A stretch of DNA of 64,000 bases from Alisma plantago-aquatica (Eukaryota; Streptophyta; Magnoliopsida; Alismatales; Alismataceae), in contig OY856409.1 of the NCBI GenBank assembly GCA_963693085.1, forward strand, positions 1,618,467,711 through 1,618,531,710, written 5' to 3'. The notes under the pieces were generated by a model that had not been told where the DNA came from, did not search any database, and was given only the letters and a program-made list of their open reading frames with translations. A program made the position numbers and the translations under genes. Shown piece by piece: positions 33,181 to 43,149 of the stretch (the stretch's first letter is position 1; each line of letters starts with the position of its first letter).

Positions 33181-34914
33181 CCATCATACTTAATCACATT
33201 CTGTATGTAATACAAGTATTCCTCTCTTCCCCTTTCAGCATATTCAAAAACATGTATGATCATGATTTCATTATTATTATTATTGTATTCTTTTGTTATT
33301 GTTATCATATTACCGAGTATCCATTTCTTGGTTTATTATGAACATTATCATATCTTACAAGAGACCTTTATAATCATCTTGGTACCTCTTACTAGGCAAC
33401 AACTTACTCATATGGCTCACAAGGCCCATTAAAACATCTTGTTACCTCTCACTAGGTAACAACTTACTCATGGCTCACAAGGTCCATTAAAACATCTTAT
33501 TACCTCTCACTAGGTAACAACTTACTCATATGGCTCTCAAGGCCCATTAAAACATCTTTAATGTAACAATTAGGATAACACTCTTCATATGTTATTTATC
33601 CAAGTATGTTGGATTTGAGATGCATCAAGGGGTATCACTATTAAAGAGCTGGATGTGATATCTATGAGGTCTTTAAGTATTACTTCCCTCATCACTTTTA
33701 ACTTTACATAAGTTTATCAACTTATATTGTATTAAGGCATTTTCCCATCTTAATACTTTTATCCACTAACATATCACCTTTATCATAAAGTGCATAGGTC
33801 ATAGAACACATGTAAGAATTGTCCTACTATCTTCACTGATATGGACTCATCTCAGATTAAAGCATTGCTTGCTATAAGGTTTCCTATAATCAACCACTTT
33901 AGGTATTTCCCTCATCCGGATATTAGCCACTATTCCATTATTAGGATTTGGGTTTCACATACCATTACCCTTCATTAGGGTTAGGGTTTATCATGGCATT
34001 ATCCGAAATTAGGGTTTAAGCTTCTTATTCTATATCACATAGGAATTATCATTCCCTTACCCAAAATTAAGTGTAGGTTTTCTCATTTCATTATCGAGAT
34101 TTGGGGTTTCATATATCACAATCTGCAGTTAGGATTTCACATGCCTTCATCCAACGATCGTACTGACCAGCACGGCCGTGGTGCCCCTAGACAACACCCA
34201 GTATTAGGGTTTCTTATAACATCACCCTATATTAGGGTTGTTATATCTTTCCCCCAAATTAGGATCTCATGTACCTTTACCTGAAATTAGGGTTTCATGA
34301 AGCATCCCCTTGAATTAGGGTTTTTCATTAGTTGCCTTCGATTAGGATTCCTCATGTCCTTACCCTAGATTAGGGTTACTCCATTACCCTAGATTAGGGT
34401 TAATGTTTAGTATTCACATCAGTTAGAATTTCTCATATCCCAATTCATCTCAATCAAAATTTCCCCATCAGTTAGTGTTTTCCCATCAATTAGGGTTTTT
34501 CCATCAATTAGGGTTTTCCGATCAATTATGGTTTTTCCATCAATTAGGGCTTTCCCATCAATTAGTGTTTTCCCATCAATTAGGTTAGTTCAACCCTTCA
34601 TTAGAGCACATACACCTATGATTATCATAGTGTACTTATTTGCATTCATAAGCATCAAAGGATGAACACTCTAATTACATTAATTATTTAAGTACCCTAA
34701 AGGTACTTCCATTGTAATCAACATTAGTATACTTTTCAATCACTCATGGGGTTATTGGTCTTTTCATAATTTGAACTAATTGAACCTTTAAATGGTCTTG
34801 ATCAAATAGACCTCAATTGGTTTTGATCAATCAAACCTTCAATTAGTTTCAGACCATCTAATTCTTCATTGGGTTTAGGACCAATTTGGACCTCCAATCG
34901 GTTTTGATCATGAC

Positions 34915-35620
34915 CTTTAAACGGTCTTAGGGTTAGACCTTCAAATGGTCTTGGACCTTAGTCCCTTAAACGGTCTTGAAACCGTTTCCTTTCAAATAGT
35001 CAACTATCTCAAACGGTCAACGATCCTAAACGGTTTTGATTGTATTGAACCTCTTAAATAGTTTTGATCAAATGGACCCCAAATAGTCTTGATCCAATTG
35101 AACCCAAACAGTCTGAGACCGTTTGATCCCAAACGGTCTCAAGACCATTTGGACTCAAACGGTCTCAAGACCGTTTGGTCCAAAACATCTTGAAACTGAG
35201 AGGATCAACTAGGGTTCCATTCACTCAAATCAATTAGGGATTTACTTCATTGAATCCATCATCAATTGAACTATTAATTATTCATCAGTTGGTAACCAGT
35301 GGATCTTCAACCATCCAATCATTCTCAACCATAGACCTCCAAACGGTATTGAGACCATTTGGTTGACCTCCAAATGGTTTTGAGACTGTTTGGTCAATCA
35401 ACCCTTAAATTGGTTCAATTCACTTAAGGATTCAACACTCAACCCAATTAGGGTTTGCAATAGATGGATCATTGATAATTGGAGCCATTAAATTAAAATC
35501 AATTGTAACCAAATGAATCAACCTTCAACTATATCATCACTTGTCCTCCAAATGGTCTTGAGACCGTTTGGTCTCAAACGATCTTGAGACTGTTTGGTCT
35601 CAAGTCCTTTGAAACCGTTT
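34915..35620. repeat. AAACGGTCT/AGACCGTTT palindrome array in the right LTR
   Basis: Counterpart of 26680-27435. It includes AAACGGTCTCAAGACCGTTT (35157-35176) and AAACGGTCTCAAGACCATTT (35131-35150), two full palindromes back to back. Confidence 0.85.
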
Positions 35621-37068
35621 GCTTTAGATATTATTGAGATGTGTGCATAGGATGATGTCATCATCATCAAGCTATGATCCTTCATAATTTGCTGTAATTC
35701 TCATAGTGGTTCCATTGATTTGATCAAATGAATTTCAATAAGAACAAAATGATCAACAATTGATGAAGAAATGAATGCAATAATAATATTAAGGGTTTAA
35801 GTTATAAAATCCGCCTTCAAAGAATGCTTCAAAGCTCCAACTACACGTCTTTAATGGTGGAAGAAGCTTTCTCAACTATCCCAAGCTCGTGCTCAACTCT
35901 TTGATTGAAAAGGATTGGCTAGGATTGAAGATTGCATGGAGAAAAGAAGAAATCAAGCATTGATTTTCAATTTCCACCATGAAATCAAGGTGAAAGGAGA
36001 TCATGGAGCTTACCTACAGGTTGGGGCTCGTCCTCCTATTGCTCCTTAGCTCCCTTGGTCGTTTTGCAAACAAAGGGTGAAAGAAAAACCGAAAACGAGT
36101 CCTTGGTTGAGTGGGAAATGAAGTGTATATAAGGATTTTCAAAGTGAGAGAAAGTTGAAAAGCAATCCTTCAAATCCCCAAATTGGTGCCACTTAACCCC
36201 CTCTACTCCTTGCATGTGAAGGCATCCTCCTTTGCCTTTAATTCTTCTTCATTATCCACAAATAAAGGAAAAACAATTAAGCACCTTAATTCATATAATA
36301 CTAATATCCCATTTTTAGTGGATATTACTTTTAATTAACTAATGTGAGTGGGCTCTCCACTCACTTAGATATTTTTGTGGCCTTTGCAAGGCATAAGGAC
36401 ATCCACACTTATCTAATTTAAACCATCTCATTTTTGGTTGAAGGGCTCTTCAATTAACATTTTTTTTGCATTAATTTGAAGTAAAGTTCCATTTATGCTT
36501 AAATCTTGATTATTTTAATATCAAGATTCTCTCTCTTCCAAAATGATTCAAATGAGGCACCCCTCTCAAATTATTTTCTCTACATGATGCCAAGAAACAT
36601 GAGGGACCCTCTAGAAGTGGTATTTTGCATATTGAACCCTGGGTTTTAGGTAAATTGCATATTACACCAAAATTAGGTTTTAATGCACACACATTACTTA
36701 ACAAGCTCTGTCTTGGCACTCAGGCTACCACAAGCCATATCACAACATCAATCTCATTCTTATGATGCTTCAACATTTGAAGAACATTTTATCATATACA
36801 ATTTGCAAGTTAACCCCTCAAATTGGATAAATTGCACTTTAGTCCAAAATAAGCAAACATTGCTTCAACATTATATAAAAGGCACTAAAATTGAAACATA
36901 AGTTCCTCTTGAGCCTTAATTACTTTTCACAAAATAAAATCGAGGATCCTTTTAACTTGCTTAAGCAAAACGCCCATGGTTAAGGCATAACCCAGGTCAG
37001 GGATATTACACTAATCTTTTACTTTGGTTGTCTTCCATGTTTGGCAGTGTGGTTTACTCAACATACCT

Positions 37069-39543
37069 CTGAAAAAATATCTAATCGAAGGTGGGAAAAG
37101 AAGAAAGAATAAGGAAGATGAGCAATTTCTAGCTACTCAGAAATGTGTGCTTGATAAATTTATTTCCATTATCCAATGAACTTTTGAAGATGTTGATAAT
37201 CCTGATCAATCTAATGAAAAATTGAATGATGATCATGTTACTATAAAAGTCAAAATTGTAATTGGGAATGAAAATGCTGATGAGGTTGAGGATTATACTG
37301 ACGTCACTGATTTAAATGTTTGCAACTTAGACGGTGTTGAACAACTTCTCCCTCCTTTTGATACTTATGATCCCTTAAATTGGGATAATATTGACAACAA
37401 AGTTAGGGATATTTTAGTTGAAAAAGGCCCTAAAAGAGAACTGAATCTTGTTCTTCCTTTAGATGACACTAAGTGGCACTTCTCATATTCTTATTATTCT
37501 CAAAAATTGAGCAATGGAGAGACTCGTGATAGGAAGTGGCTAGTTTACTCAAAATATGTTGATAAAATTTATTTTTTTGTTGTAATTTGTTCAAGTTTGA
37601 GAACAATAAAAGTACACTAGCTCATAAGGGGTTCAAAGACTGGAAACATATTAGTGAGAGACTCAAAGAGCATGATAATAACATTGAGCATCTCACTAAT
37701 ATGAGCACTTGGCATGAATTAAAAGTAAGATTTAGCAATGAGCAAACTGTTGATAAAGAATTGTAGAAAGAAATTTTAAAGGAGAAAGAGCGTTGGAGAC
37801 AAGTTTTATTAAGAATAGTGTTCGTCATTAAGTGTCTTGCTAAATGTAATTTGACTTTTTGAGGATCAAATGACAAACTTTTCCAAGATAGCAATGGAAA
37901 CTCTTTGGGGATAATTGTAATGCCTGTAGAATTTGATTTGGTAATGCAAGATCATGTTCAACGCATTCAGGATCATGAGATTCACCATCATTATCTTGGC
38001 CATTCAATTCAAAATGAGTTGATATCTATTTTATCCCATAGTATTAATAGTTCTATATTGAACATCATTAGAGGGGCTAAATATTTCTCCATAATTCTAG
38101 ATTGTACTCCTGATGTGAGCCACCAAGAAAAAATGACTCTCATTGTACGATGCGTGAACATGTCTAGTCAGAAAATAAAAACAGAGGAGTTCTTTTTAGA
38201 GTTTCTGAAAGTTGATGATACGACCGGATTGGGGCTTTTAAATGAACTTGTAAATGCTCTTGAGTCTGTTGATCTTAATGTGGAGGACGTGAGAGGTCAA
38301 GGTTATGACAAAGGTTGTAATATGAAGGGAAAACACCAAGGTGTGCAAAAGCGGTTACTCGAGGTAAATCCCAGAGCGTTATATATGCATTGTGCTTGTC
38401 ACGTAGTCTTAATCTCACTATTAGTGATCTGGCTCATTCTTGTGTTTCGGGTTTTTCTTTTTTTGGAATTATACAATGCATATTTACATTATTCGTAAGT
38501 TCTCTAAAAAGGTGAAAGTGTTTGCTTGACAATGTCTCATGTTTGACTGTTAAATCACTGTCCAATACTCATTGAGAGAGTCGTATTAAAAGTGTCAAAG
38601 CTATTAGATTTCAAGCTCCTCAAATCAGGTAGGCTCTATTGGAATTATCCAAGTCTCGTGATGATGCTAAGACACAAAGTAAAGCAAAAAGTCTACTTTA
38701 TTCGATCGGGAGTTTTGAGTTTCTGTTAGGTATCGTTATTTGGCATGATATTTTAAATATTGTTAATACAGTAAGTAAGATGCAATCCAAATATGTTTGC
38801 ATTGATGCTATTGTTAAGTTATTGACAGATATGGTGTCTTTTCTTAAGAAATACATAGATGAAGGATTTGCTTCTAGTATTGTTGTTGCTACTGAGATTG
38901 TCTCTGAGATGAATGATGAGCCAACTTTTCAAGTTTAGCGTCACATTGTTAGGAATTTTTTTTTGATGAGAATGATGATGATGATATTATTCAATCAGAG
39001 AAAGAGTCTTTTCGAGTGAATTACTTTCCAGTGGTTGTGGATATGGCAATCTTTTCTTTGAAGGAGAGATTTTAGCAAGTGAAGATATTTGAAGATACTT
39101 TTGGATTCCTATATAACTCAGAAATTTTAAAATCATTGGACGAAGCTACCCTAAAGGCATGTTGCACTAAGTTTCATGCTACTTTTTCTCATGAAAGTTC
39201 ATCAGACATAAACTTGGATGATTTTTTTTCTGAGTTGAAAGTATTTCAGGTGAGTTTGCCATAAGAGAAAAAGTCAGTTATTGAAGTTCTTGAATTTGTG
39301 AAAGATGTAGGTTGTTTCCCTCATATTTCAATTGTTTATCATATTTTGTTGACAATGCCAATGACAGTAGCGTTTGTAGAAAGGAGTTTTTCAAAGCTAA
39401 AGTTGCTGAAAAACTACCTTAGATCATCAATGTCTCAAGAAAGATTGAACGGTTTGACAATGTTATGCATCGAGAAGGATATGTTGGGAAATATTGATGT
39501 TGACACTGTTATTCAAGATTTTGCATCTAGAAAGGCTCAATGA
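37069..39543 (+). pseudogene. hAT transposase of the ZMYM1-like (TTF-type zinc finger, DUF4371) group, decayed
   Basis: The frame opens near 37069, where CTG stands in place of ATG, with a basic stretch (GGKRRKNKED). The TTF-type domain follows at 37330-37620 ([35 protein letters not shown]), with its cysteines lost to a frameshift. DUF4371 and the catalytic core are at 37905-38430: [19 protein letters not shown] supplies the first Asp, and [20 protein letters not shown] the second acidic motif. Middle pieces are at 38639-39264. The C-terminal dimerisation region at 39298-39543 has FVERSFSKLKLLKNYLRSSM and RLNGLTMLCIEKD. At least three frame changes and several stops make it inactive. The family cuts and pastes DNA in the nucleus. 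Confidence 0.9.
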
Positions 39544-39759
39544 AGTCGTTTTATATGATGAGTAAAGTTTGATAAGGAGATATCTATATTTAATTTTTAC
39601 GTTCTTTTTAGTTTGATTTGTAAGAACATGTTCTATTTTTTTATATGACAGTTTTGACAATTATGACTAAATTTGGGTTTATTTAAATTTGTTAAATAAG
39701 AGTATTAAGAGGACCTATTTTTTATCTTCGTCTCAAGGCCTCTAAAATGTCCGGCACTG
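39544..39759 (+). other. hAT 3' untranslated end and terminal repeat
   Basis: After the stop comes AT-rich sequence, then AAGAGGACCTATTTTTTATC and AAGGCCTCTAAAATGT, then the terminal CCGGCACTG. Read inward, CAGTGCCGGACATTT matches the left end CAGGGCCAGCCCATT at 10 of 15 positions. Confidence 0.75.
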
Positions 39760-39767
39760 CACACAAC

Positions 39768-40114
39768 CCCTACCCATATATGTCCCATGTTGAGCGAGGC
39801 AAGGGACCTTCCGATCGAAGCCTTTTAGTGGGAAAAGGACTAGAGCCCTCCGGCTCTAACCTGTCTAGCGCTCGAGGATGATGGCAAGGGGAGGCCACTA
39901 CAAATCATGTGAGGACGACAATTCAGAAGGAGGGCGAGCGTCTACGACGAAGCAGTTGCTAGCAGCATCGATGGGTGCATGTAGGCTCGTCCGTCTAGAG
40001 GAGGCGGCCACCAGAGCACCCTATCTACACGTGCAAACCAGATTTTTAAGGATCTGGCCGCGGGGAAGCCAAGGGGATGCTTTCCTTCACGAATTGTCAG
40101 ACGAGCAACACAAT
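39768..40114. other. Low-copy intergenic DNA right of the hAT
   Basis: Higher GC than the neighbouring transposons. A plus-strand frame (39878-40171) of 97 residues has no recognisable domain and runs into MITE sequence, so I do not call it a gene. Confidence 0.4.
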
Positions 40115-40872
40115 GGGCACGTTTGGTTTCAAGGATTCAATGGGATTTTTCAGATTCCTGCATTCCGTTAATACCATATAGATATCAAAGATCATGAACA
40201 ACTGAAATTTACTTTTGGCAGGCTGCACATGAGATAAACATGAAGCAAATTAGACCAGAACTCAAAAGGCAGTGCGGTGGTTTAACAAGCAGCAGATCGG
40301 ACCAAAAAGTGCACAAGGTCTGTGCAGCAGAATAAGGCGACAGCCTGTCTCAACGAGGCAGAAATCAGCTGGACGACGGCGTCCGGCCAATTTGAGATGG
40401 AAACAGCCGTCCAGCTTCCACTGTATAACAAAGAAATGCAGGATTCGTTGCATTTTGCATGTCGAGCAAATCAAACACAATATTTGTGCTGCTGGAAATA
40501 CAGCTATATCCATTAGGGCACGTTTGGTTTGCCGGATTTTTAGAAATCTTGTATTTTGTCCATCCCGTAAATTAAAATGCTGCATTGTCAAAATCCCACA
40601 AAATAAAATTTTATGTTTGGTTTGCTGGATTTTGTAAGTGCGAGATTTATTTTTTTTCGTGTCCACGACGTTCGCCATGTTGGATTTTGGCGTTCGGGAA
40701 AATTTTGATGGAGACCAAAATGCAGGATTCCTATTATGTCTGGAAATCCCGGGATTAGCCTCATTTCTCCAATCCTGCAAACCAAACTTAAAATTTGTTG
40801 AACTGGAGTCCAAAATACAATCAAATACAGCAAAATCCAAGTAACCAAACATGTCCTAAACCAAACGAACCC
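40115..40872. mobile_element. Probable outer MITE with a nested MITE
   Basis: The left end GGGCACGTTTGGTTT (40115-40129) faces GGGTTCGTTTGGTTT read inward from 40872. They agree at 13 of 15 positions. The inner MITE occupies 40516-40856. Without it the outer element is about 0.4 kb and contains no coding frame. No clear target-site duplication was found, so the outer call is tentative. Confidence 0.4.
40516..40856. mobile_element. Tourist-like MITE, 341 bases
   Basis: The terminal inverted repeats are GGGCACGTTTGGTTTGCCGG.. at the left and, read inward from the right, GGACATGTTTGGTTACTTGG... They match at 19 of 25 bases. Flanks are TTA on the left and TAA on the right, close to the TWA duplication of PIF/Harbinger-type MITEs but not identical. 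The GTTTGGTT motif recurs internally (40617, 40778), which would let it fold into a long hairpin. Confidence 0.6.
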
Positions 40873-41470
40873 TAAGTCGGAAGGTCATCGGCAGAAACAC
40901 ATCATATATTATCAGCATGGACCTTCTGAAGCCATGAACCACGCAGAGACGGAGAGTAGGAACCAGTAGCAGCATAGCAGAAGGGAACGAGGGAAAAGAA
41001 CACAGAGAAGCAATGACGGCGACAGAGACCATCTGACCAGGGGGAGAGAACGCAAGAGAGTGTTCCTTCCCCAATAAGAGACCCGCTAGGATTTCCTAGA
41101 GAGAAGGCAGAGCGTTTCTAGAGAGAGAGAAATTCAACCAAATATGAACCCAATCCACATTTTCTAATGCAGATATTATCCGTTTGGATGGAATATCAAT
41201 TCAATATTTTTTTAAATTTAGGATATGGTATACAGACTATGATTTCTTCACCAACCCAATCGTGATGTCCTATTTTTAAGTTTTCCTGACTTTTTGTCTG
41301 ACTGGCCCGGTTAGTTCATCCGCCGGCCGAAAGTAAACAGACCACCTATGGCGTGACGTACGCCTGCAAGGAGTAGGTGGTACATTAATCATGCGGTCGC
41401 TACGAGCCTACGTGCACACTGGGTACTCACTTGCTTTGCAGGCAGATGCCACAGATCTTTCTACCCGGGG
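40873..41470. other. Upstream region of the carboxylesterase gene
   Basis: No transposon is recognised. On the minus strand 41130-41040 is CT-rich, and an ATG (41035) opens a frame of about 59 residues that runs into the MITE edge. It could be the first exon of a divergent gene cut by the insertion, but evidence is slight. The plus strand from 41280 becomes GC-rich, as in a promoter. Confidence 0.35.
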
Positions 41471-41479
41471 TATATATAT
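41471..41479 (+). promoter_or_regulatory. TATA box of the carboxylesterase gene
   Basis: TATATATAT follows a GC-rich stretch (CTACCCGGGG) about 150 bases before the start codon at 41629. Transcription would start near 41500-41510, giving a leader of about 120 bases. No other TATA motif is equally well placed. Confidence 0.6.
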
Positions 41480-41628
41480 CCTTCTACCCGGAGCTCCTAC
41501 CAGCTGCTGCAGGAAGTGGTCATACATAGACTGCAGCCGGATCTTCCATTCTATCCAAAAGCTCCTAGCGGCAGGAGGAGGAACAGAATTCCTCTTTGCT
41601 CTTGCCGACAAATCGAAAAAGCTCAAAC

Positions 41629-42663
41629 ATGGATCCAGTAATTCCGACCGAAGAGGAGAAGCTCACAGCCGGTAACGCCAGCTCCGAGGTGAAATTCAAC
41701 TTCTGGCCGTTCCTTCGCCTGTACAAGGACGGCCGCGTGGAACGGTTGTTGGGGACGGATGTGGTTCCCCCTTCCTTCCCAGATCCAGCTACGGGGGTCT
41801 CCTCAAAGGACGTTACCATTCTTCCAGATATAGACGTCTTCGCTCGGCTGTACCTCCCCAAGGATACCCAACCGGGAGAGAAGCTTCCGGTGCTGGTCTA
41901 CTACCATGGCGGCGCGTTCTGCGTCGAGTCGGCATCTTCCCCGACATACCAAGTGTACCTCAACGCCGTAGTGTCCCGATGCAGGGTCGTGGCGGTGTCC
42001 GTGAATTACCGTCTGGCACCCGAGCACCTCCTCCCGGCGGCGTACGAAGACTGCTGGGCAGCGCTGAATTGGGTCACCACGGCTGCTCGAGGTGAGAAGG
42101 AGCCCTGGCTGGCGGAGCACGCTGACTTGGAGCGGGTGTTCATCGCGGGAGACAGCGCCGGGGCGAACATCTGTCACTGGTTGGTGGTCAAAGCCGGCCA
42201 AGAGGAAGGAGGAGGAGATGCCAATTTGCCCAGCAAGTTGGGGATCGAGGGTATGGTGCTTGTCCACCCTTATTTCTGGGGGAAAGAAGCGATCGGCTCG
42301 GAGACGACTGACCCAATGCATAGGAACATGTCAGAGAAGTCGTGGAAGTTCGTGTGCTCATCTGAGGCGGAGGCCGGCAAGGGGGCGGACCACCCATGGT
42401 TGAATCCTTGGGCGGAGGGAGCGCCTAGCGCATCCAAGCTGGCGTGCAGGCGTGTGCTGATCTGTGCGGCGGAGAGGGATTTCTTCAGGGATCGGAGCTG
42501 GCTCTACTACAACAAGCTCAGGGAGAGCGGGTGGCCGGGAAAAGTCGACATCATTGAGATTCCGGAGGAAGAACACGTGTTCCATCTAATAAAACCGTCA
42601 TGCCACGGTGCCGAGAAGATGCTCAACCACCTCGCTGCATTCATCAATGGCGACGCCGCTTAA
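41629..42663 (+). CDS. Plant carboxylesterase (CXE family, GID1/HIDH-like alpha/beta hydrolase)
   Basis: A single exon of 344 codons, the usual length for plant CXE proteins (about 310-350). The start at 41629 (AAACATGG) begins MDPVIPTEEE; an earlier in-frame ATG at 41596 has weaker context and adds 11 residues without family similarity. Visible motifs are the oxyanion-hole HGG at residues 93-95 (YYHGGAFC), the nucleophile elbow GDSAG with Ser176, and probable triad partners Asp284 (AERDFF) and His316 (EEHVFH). There is no signal peptide or membrane segment, so it is probably cytosolic. The family hydrolyses short-chain and aromatic esters; members include 2-hydroxyisoflavanone dehydratase and tuliposide-converting enzymes. 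A catalytic Ser and the HVFHL motif argue against a GID1 receptor. The substrate cannot be told. GC-rich third positions contrast with the surrounding transposons, and no break is seen. Confidence 0.95.
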   Translation: MDPVIPTEEEKLTAGNASSEVKFNFWPFLRLYKDGRVERLLGTDVVPPSFPDPATGVSSKDVTILPDIDVFARLYLPKDTQPGEKLPVLVYYHGGAFCVESASSPTYQVYLNAVVSRCRVVAVSVNYRLAPEHLLPAAYEDCWAALNWVTTAARGEKEPWLAEHADLERVFIAGDSAGANICHWLVVKAGQEEGGGDANLPSKLGIEGMVLVHPYFWGKEAIGSETTDPMHRNMSEKSWKFVCSSEAEAGKGADHPWLNPWAEGAPSASKLACRRVLICAAERDFFRDRSWLYYNKLRESGWPGKVDIIEIPEEEHVFHLIKPSCHGAEKMLNHLAAFINGDAA

Positions 42664-42822
42664 AGATGCTAGATAGGAGTCAAAGGACAAGCAAAAACAG
42701 GGGTTTGTTTCGTTACCTTTTTTTTCCGCTGTCGGAAGTCTATCCGATTAGTCTATCATTAGGTCAAGGTAGATTTGCCTGCCAAAAGAAAAATGTAGGT
42801 TTACATGAATTTCTACCCTATA

Positions 42823-42828
42823 AATAAA
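42823..42828 (+). terminator. Likely poly(A) signal of the carboxylesterase gene
   Basis: AATAAA lies 160 bases after the stop codon, followed by a T-rich tract (42831-42845). This is the first canonical signal downstream. Confidence 0.55.
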
Positions 42829-42900
42829 CACTTTTTTTTTTATTTATAAGCCCTCACATCTATCTAGTTGAAACTTGTACTTATCTACAATTTTCTCTTA

Positions 42901-43140
42901 TGATAAAGCAACATGTTTTGCTTTAATATTTTATTCTAAATTACATTCCAACATTTTCAATAACAATTGTTTCGTTTTGGGAAAACATGGCTTATTCGTT
43001 CATTATGCCTATTTTTTGCATGCCTATTTATGATAAAGCAACATGTTTTGCTTTAATATTTTATTCTGAATTACATTCCAACATTTTCATTAACAATTCA
43101 TTCGTTTTGGGGAAAACATGACTTATTCCATCTTTCGATA
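42901..43140. repeat. 130-base tandem duplication downstream of the esterase
   Basis: TGATAAAGCAACATGTTTTG starts at 42901 and again at 43031, and about 100 bases of each copy match with a few changes (for example TCTAAATT against TCTGAATT). Only two units are present. It lies between the gene's poly(A) signal and the retroelement fragment. Confidence 0.85.
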
Positions 43141-43149
43141 TTAGCTATT

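Larger units (their letters stand above)
23403..37010 (-). mobile_element. Ty3/gypsy element with 5.4-kb LTRs and gag only (TR-GAG/LARD-like)
   Basis: The LTRs are 23403-28831 (5429 bases, start TGATAC, end ATTACA) and 31567-37010 (5444 bases, start mutated to TTATAC). CTAAT flanks both sides (23398-23402 and 37011-37015). The interior is only 2735 bases. It has a primer site at 31549-31560 (minus), a broken gag and a short protease-like scrap, but no reverse transcriptase, RNase H or integrase. Elements with LTRs, gag and no pol are known as TR-GAG; they need pol in trans. gag and LTR ends match the chromovirus at 44755-58230, its likely relative. In two aligned 60-base LTR samples I counted 4 and 1 differences. 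Confidence 0.93.
31567..37010 (-). repeat. 5' LTR (right copy) of the gag-only gypsy element
   Basis: It is colinear with 23403-28831 and has the same internal blocks: minisatellite (32395-33180), triplicated 60-base block (33365-33560), teloboxes (33950-34570) and palindromes (34915-35620). The telobox block has extra CCATCAATTAGGG units (34470-34585) absent from the left copy. It would contain the promoter. It ends ATTACA at 37010. Confidence 0.93.
14039..39767 (+). mobile_element. hAT transposon (14047-39759) with target-site duplications, carrying three nested insertions
   Basis: The left end is CAGGGCCAGCCC at 14047; the right end is GTCCGGCACTG ending at 39759. The flanking 8 bases are CACGCAAC (14039-14046) and CACACAAC (39760-39767). 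They match at 7 of 8 positions, the one change being CG to CA. An 8-base duplication with C/TAG-G termini is the hAT signature. Removing the Cassandra (14571-15410), the CACTA (15616-22729) and the gypsy element (23403-37015), each with one duplication copy, leaves about 4.1 kb, normal for a ZMYM1-like hAT. The decayed transposase at 37069-39543 is on the plus strand, and its long 5' non-coding part is where all three insertions fell. Confidence 0.85.

Noticed and set aside
39878..40171. A 97-residue plus-strand hypothetical gene
   Set aside because: It runs into the outer MITE end, has no domain, and has no promoter signal that I can see.
40262..40852. A 196-residue minus-strand frame
   Set aside because: It spans the inner MITE boundary and its inverted-repeat ends, and no domain is visible.
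41596..41628. Upstream start codon for the carboxylesterase (355 residues)
   Set aside because: The extra residues MLLPTNRKSSN have no family similarity, and the ATG at 41629 has the better context and the usual protein start.
41803..42585. Minus-strand frames opposite the carboxylesterase
   Set aside because: These are shadows of a GC-rich coding exon, with no domain similarity.
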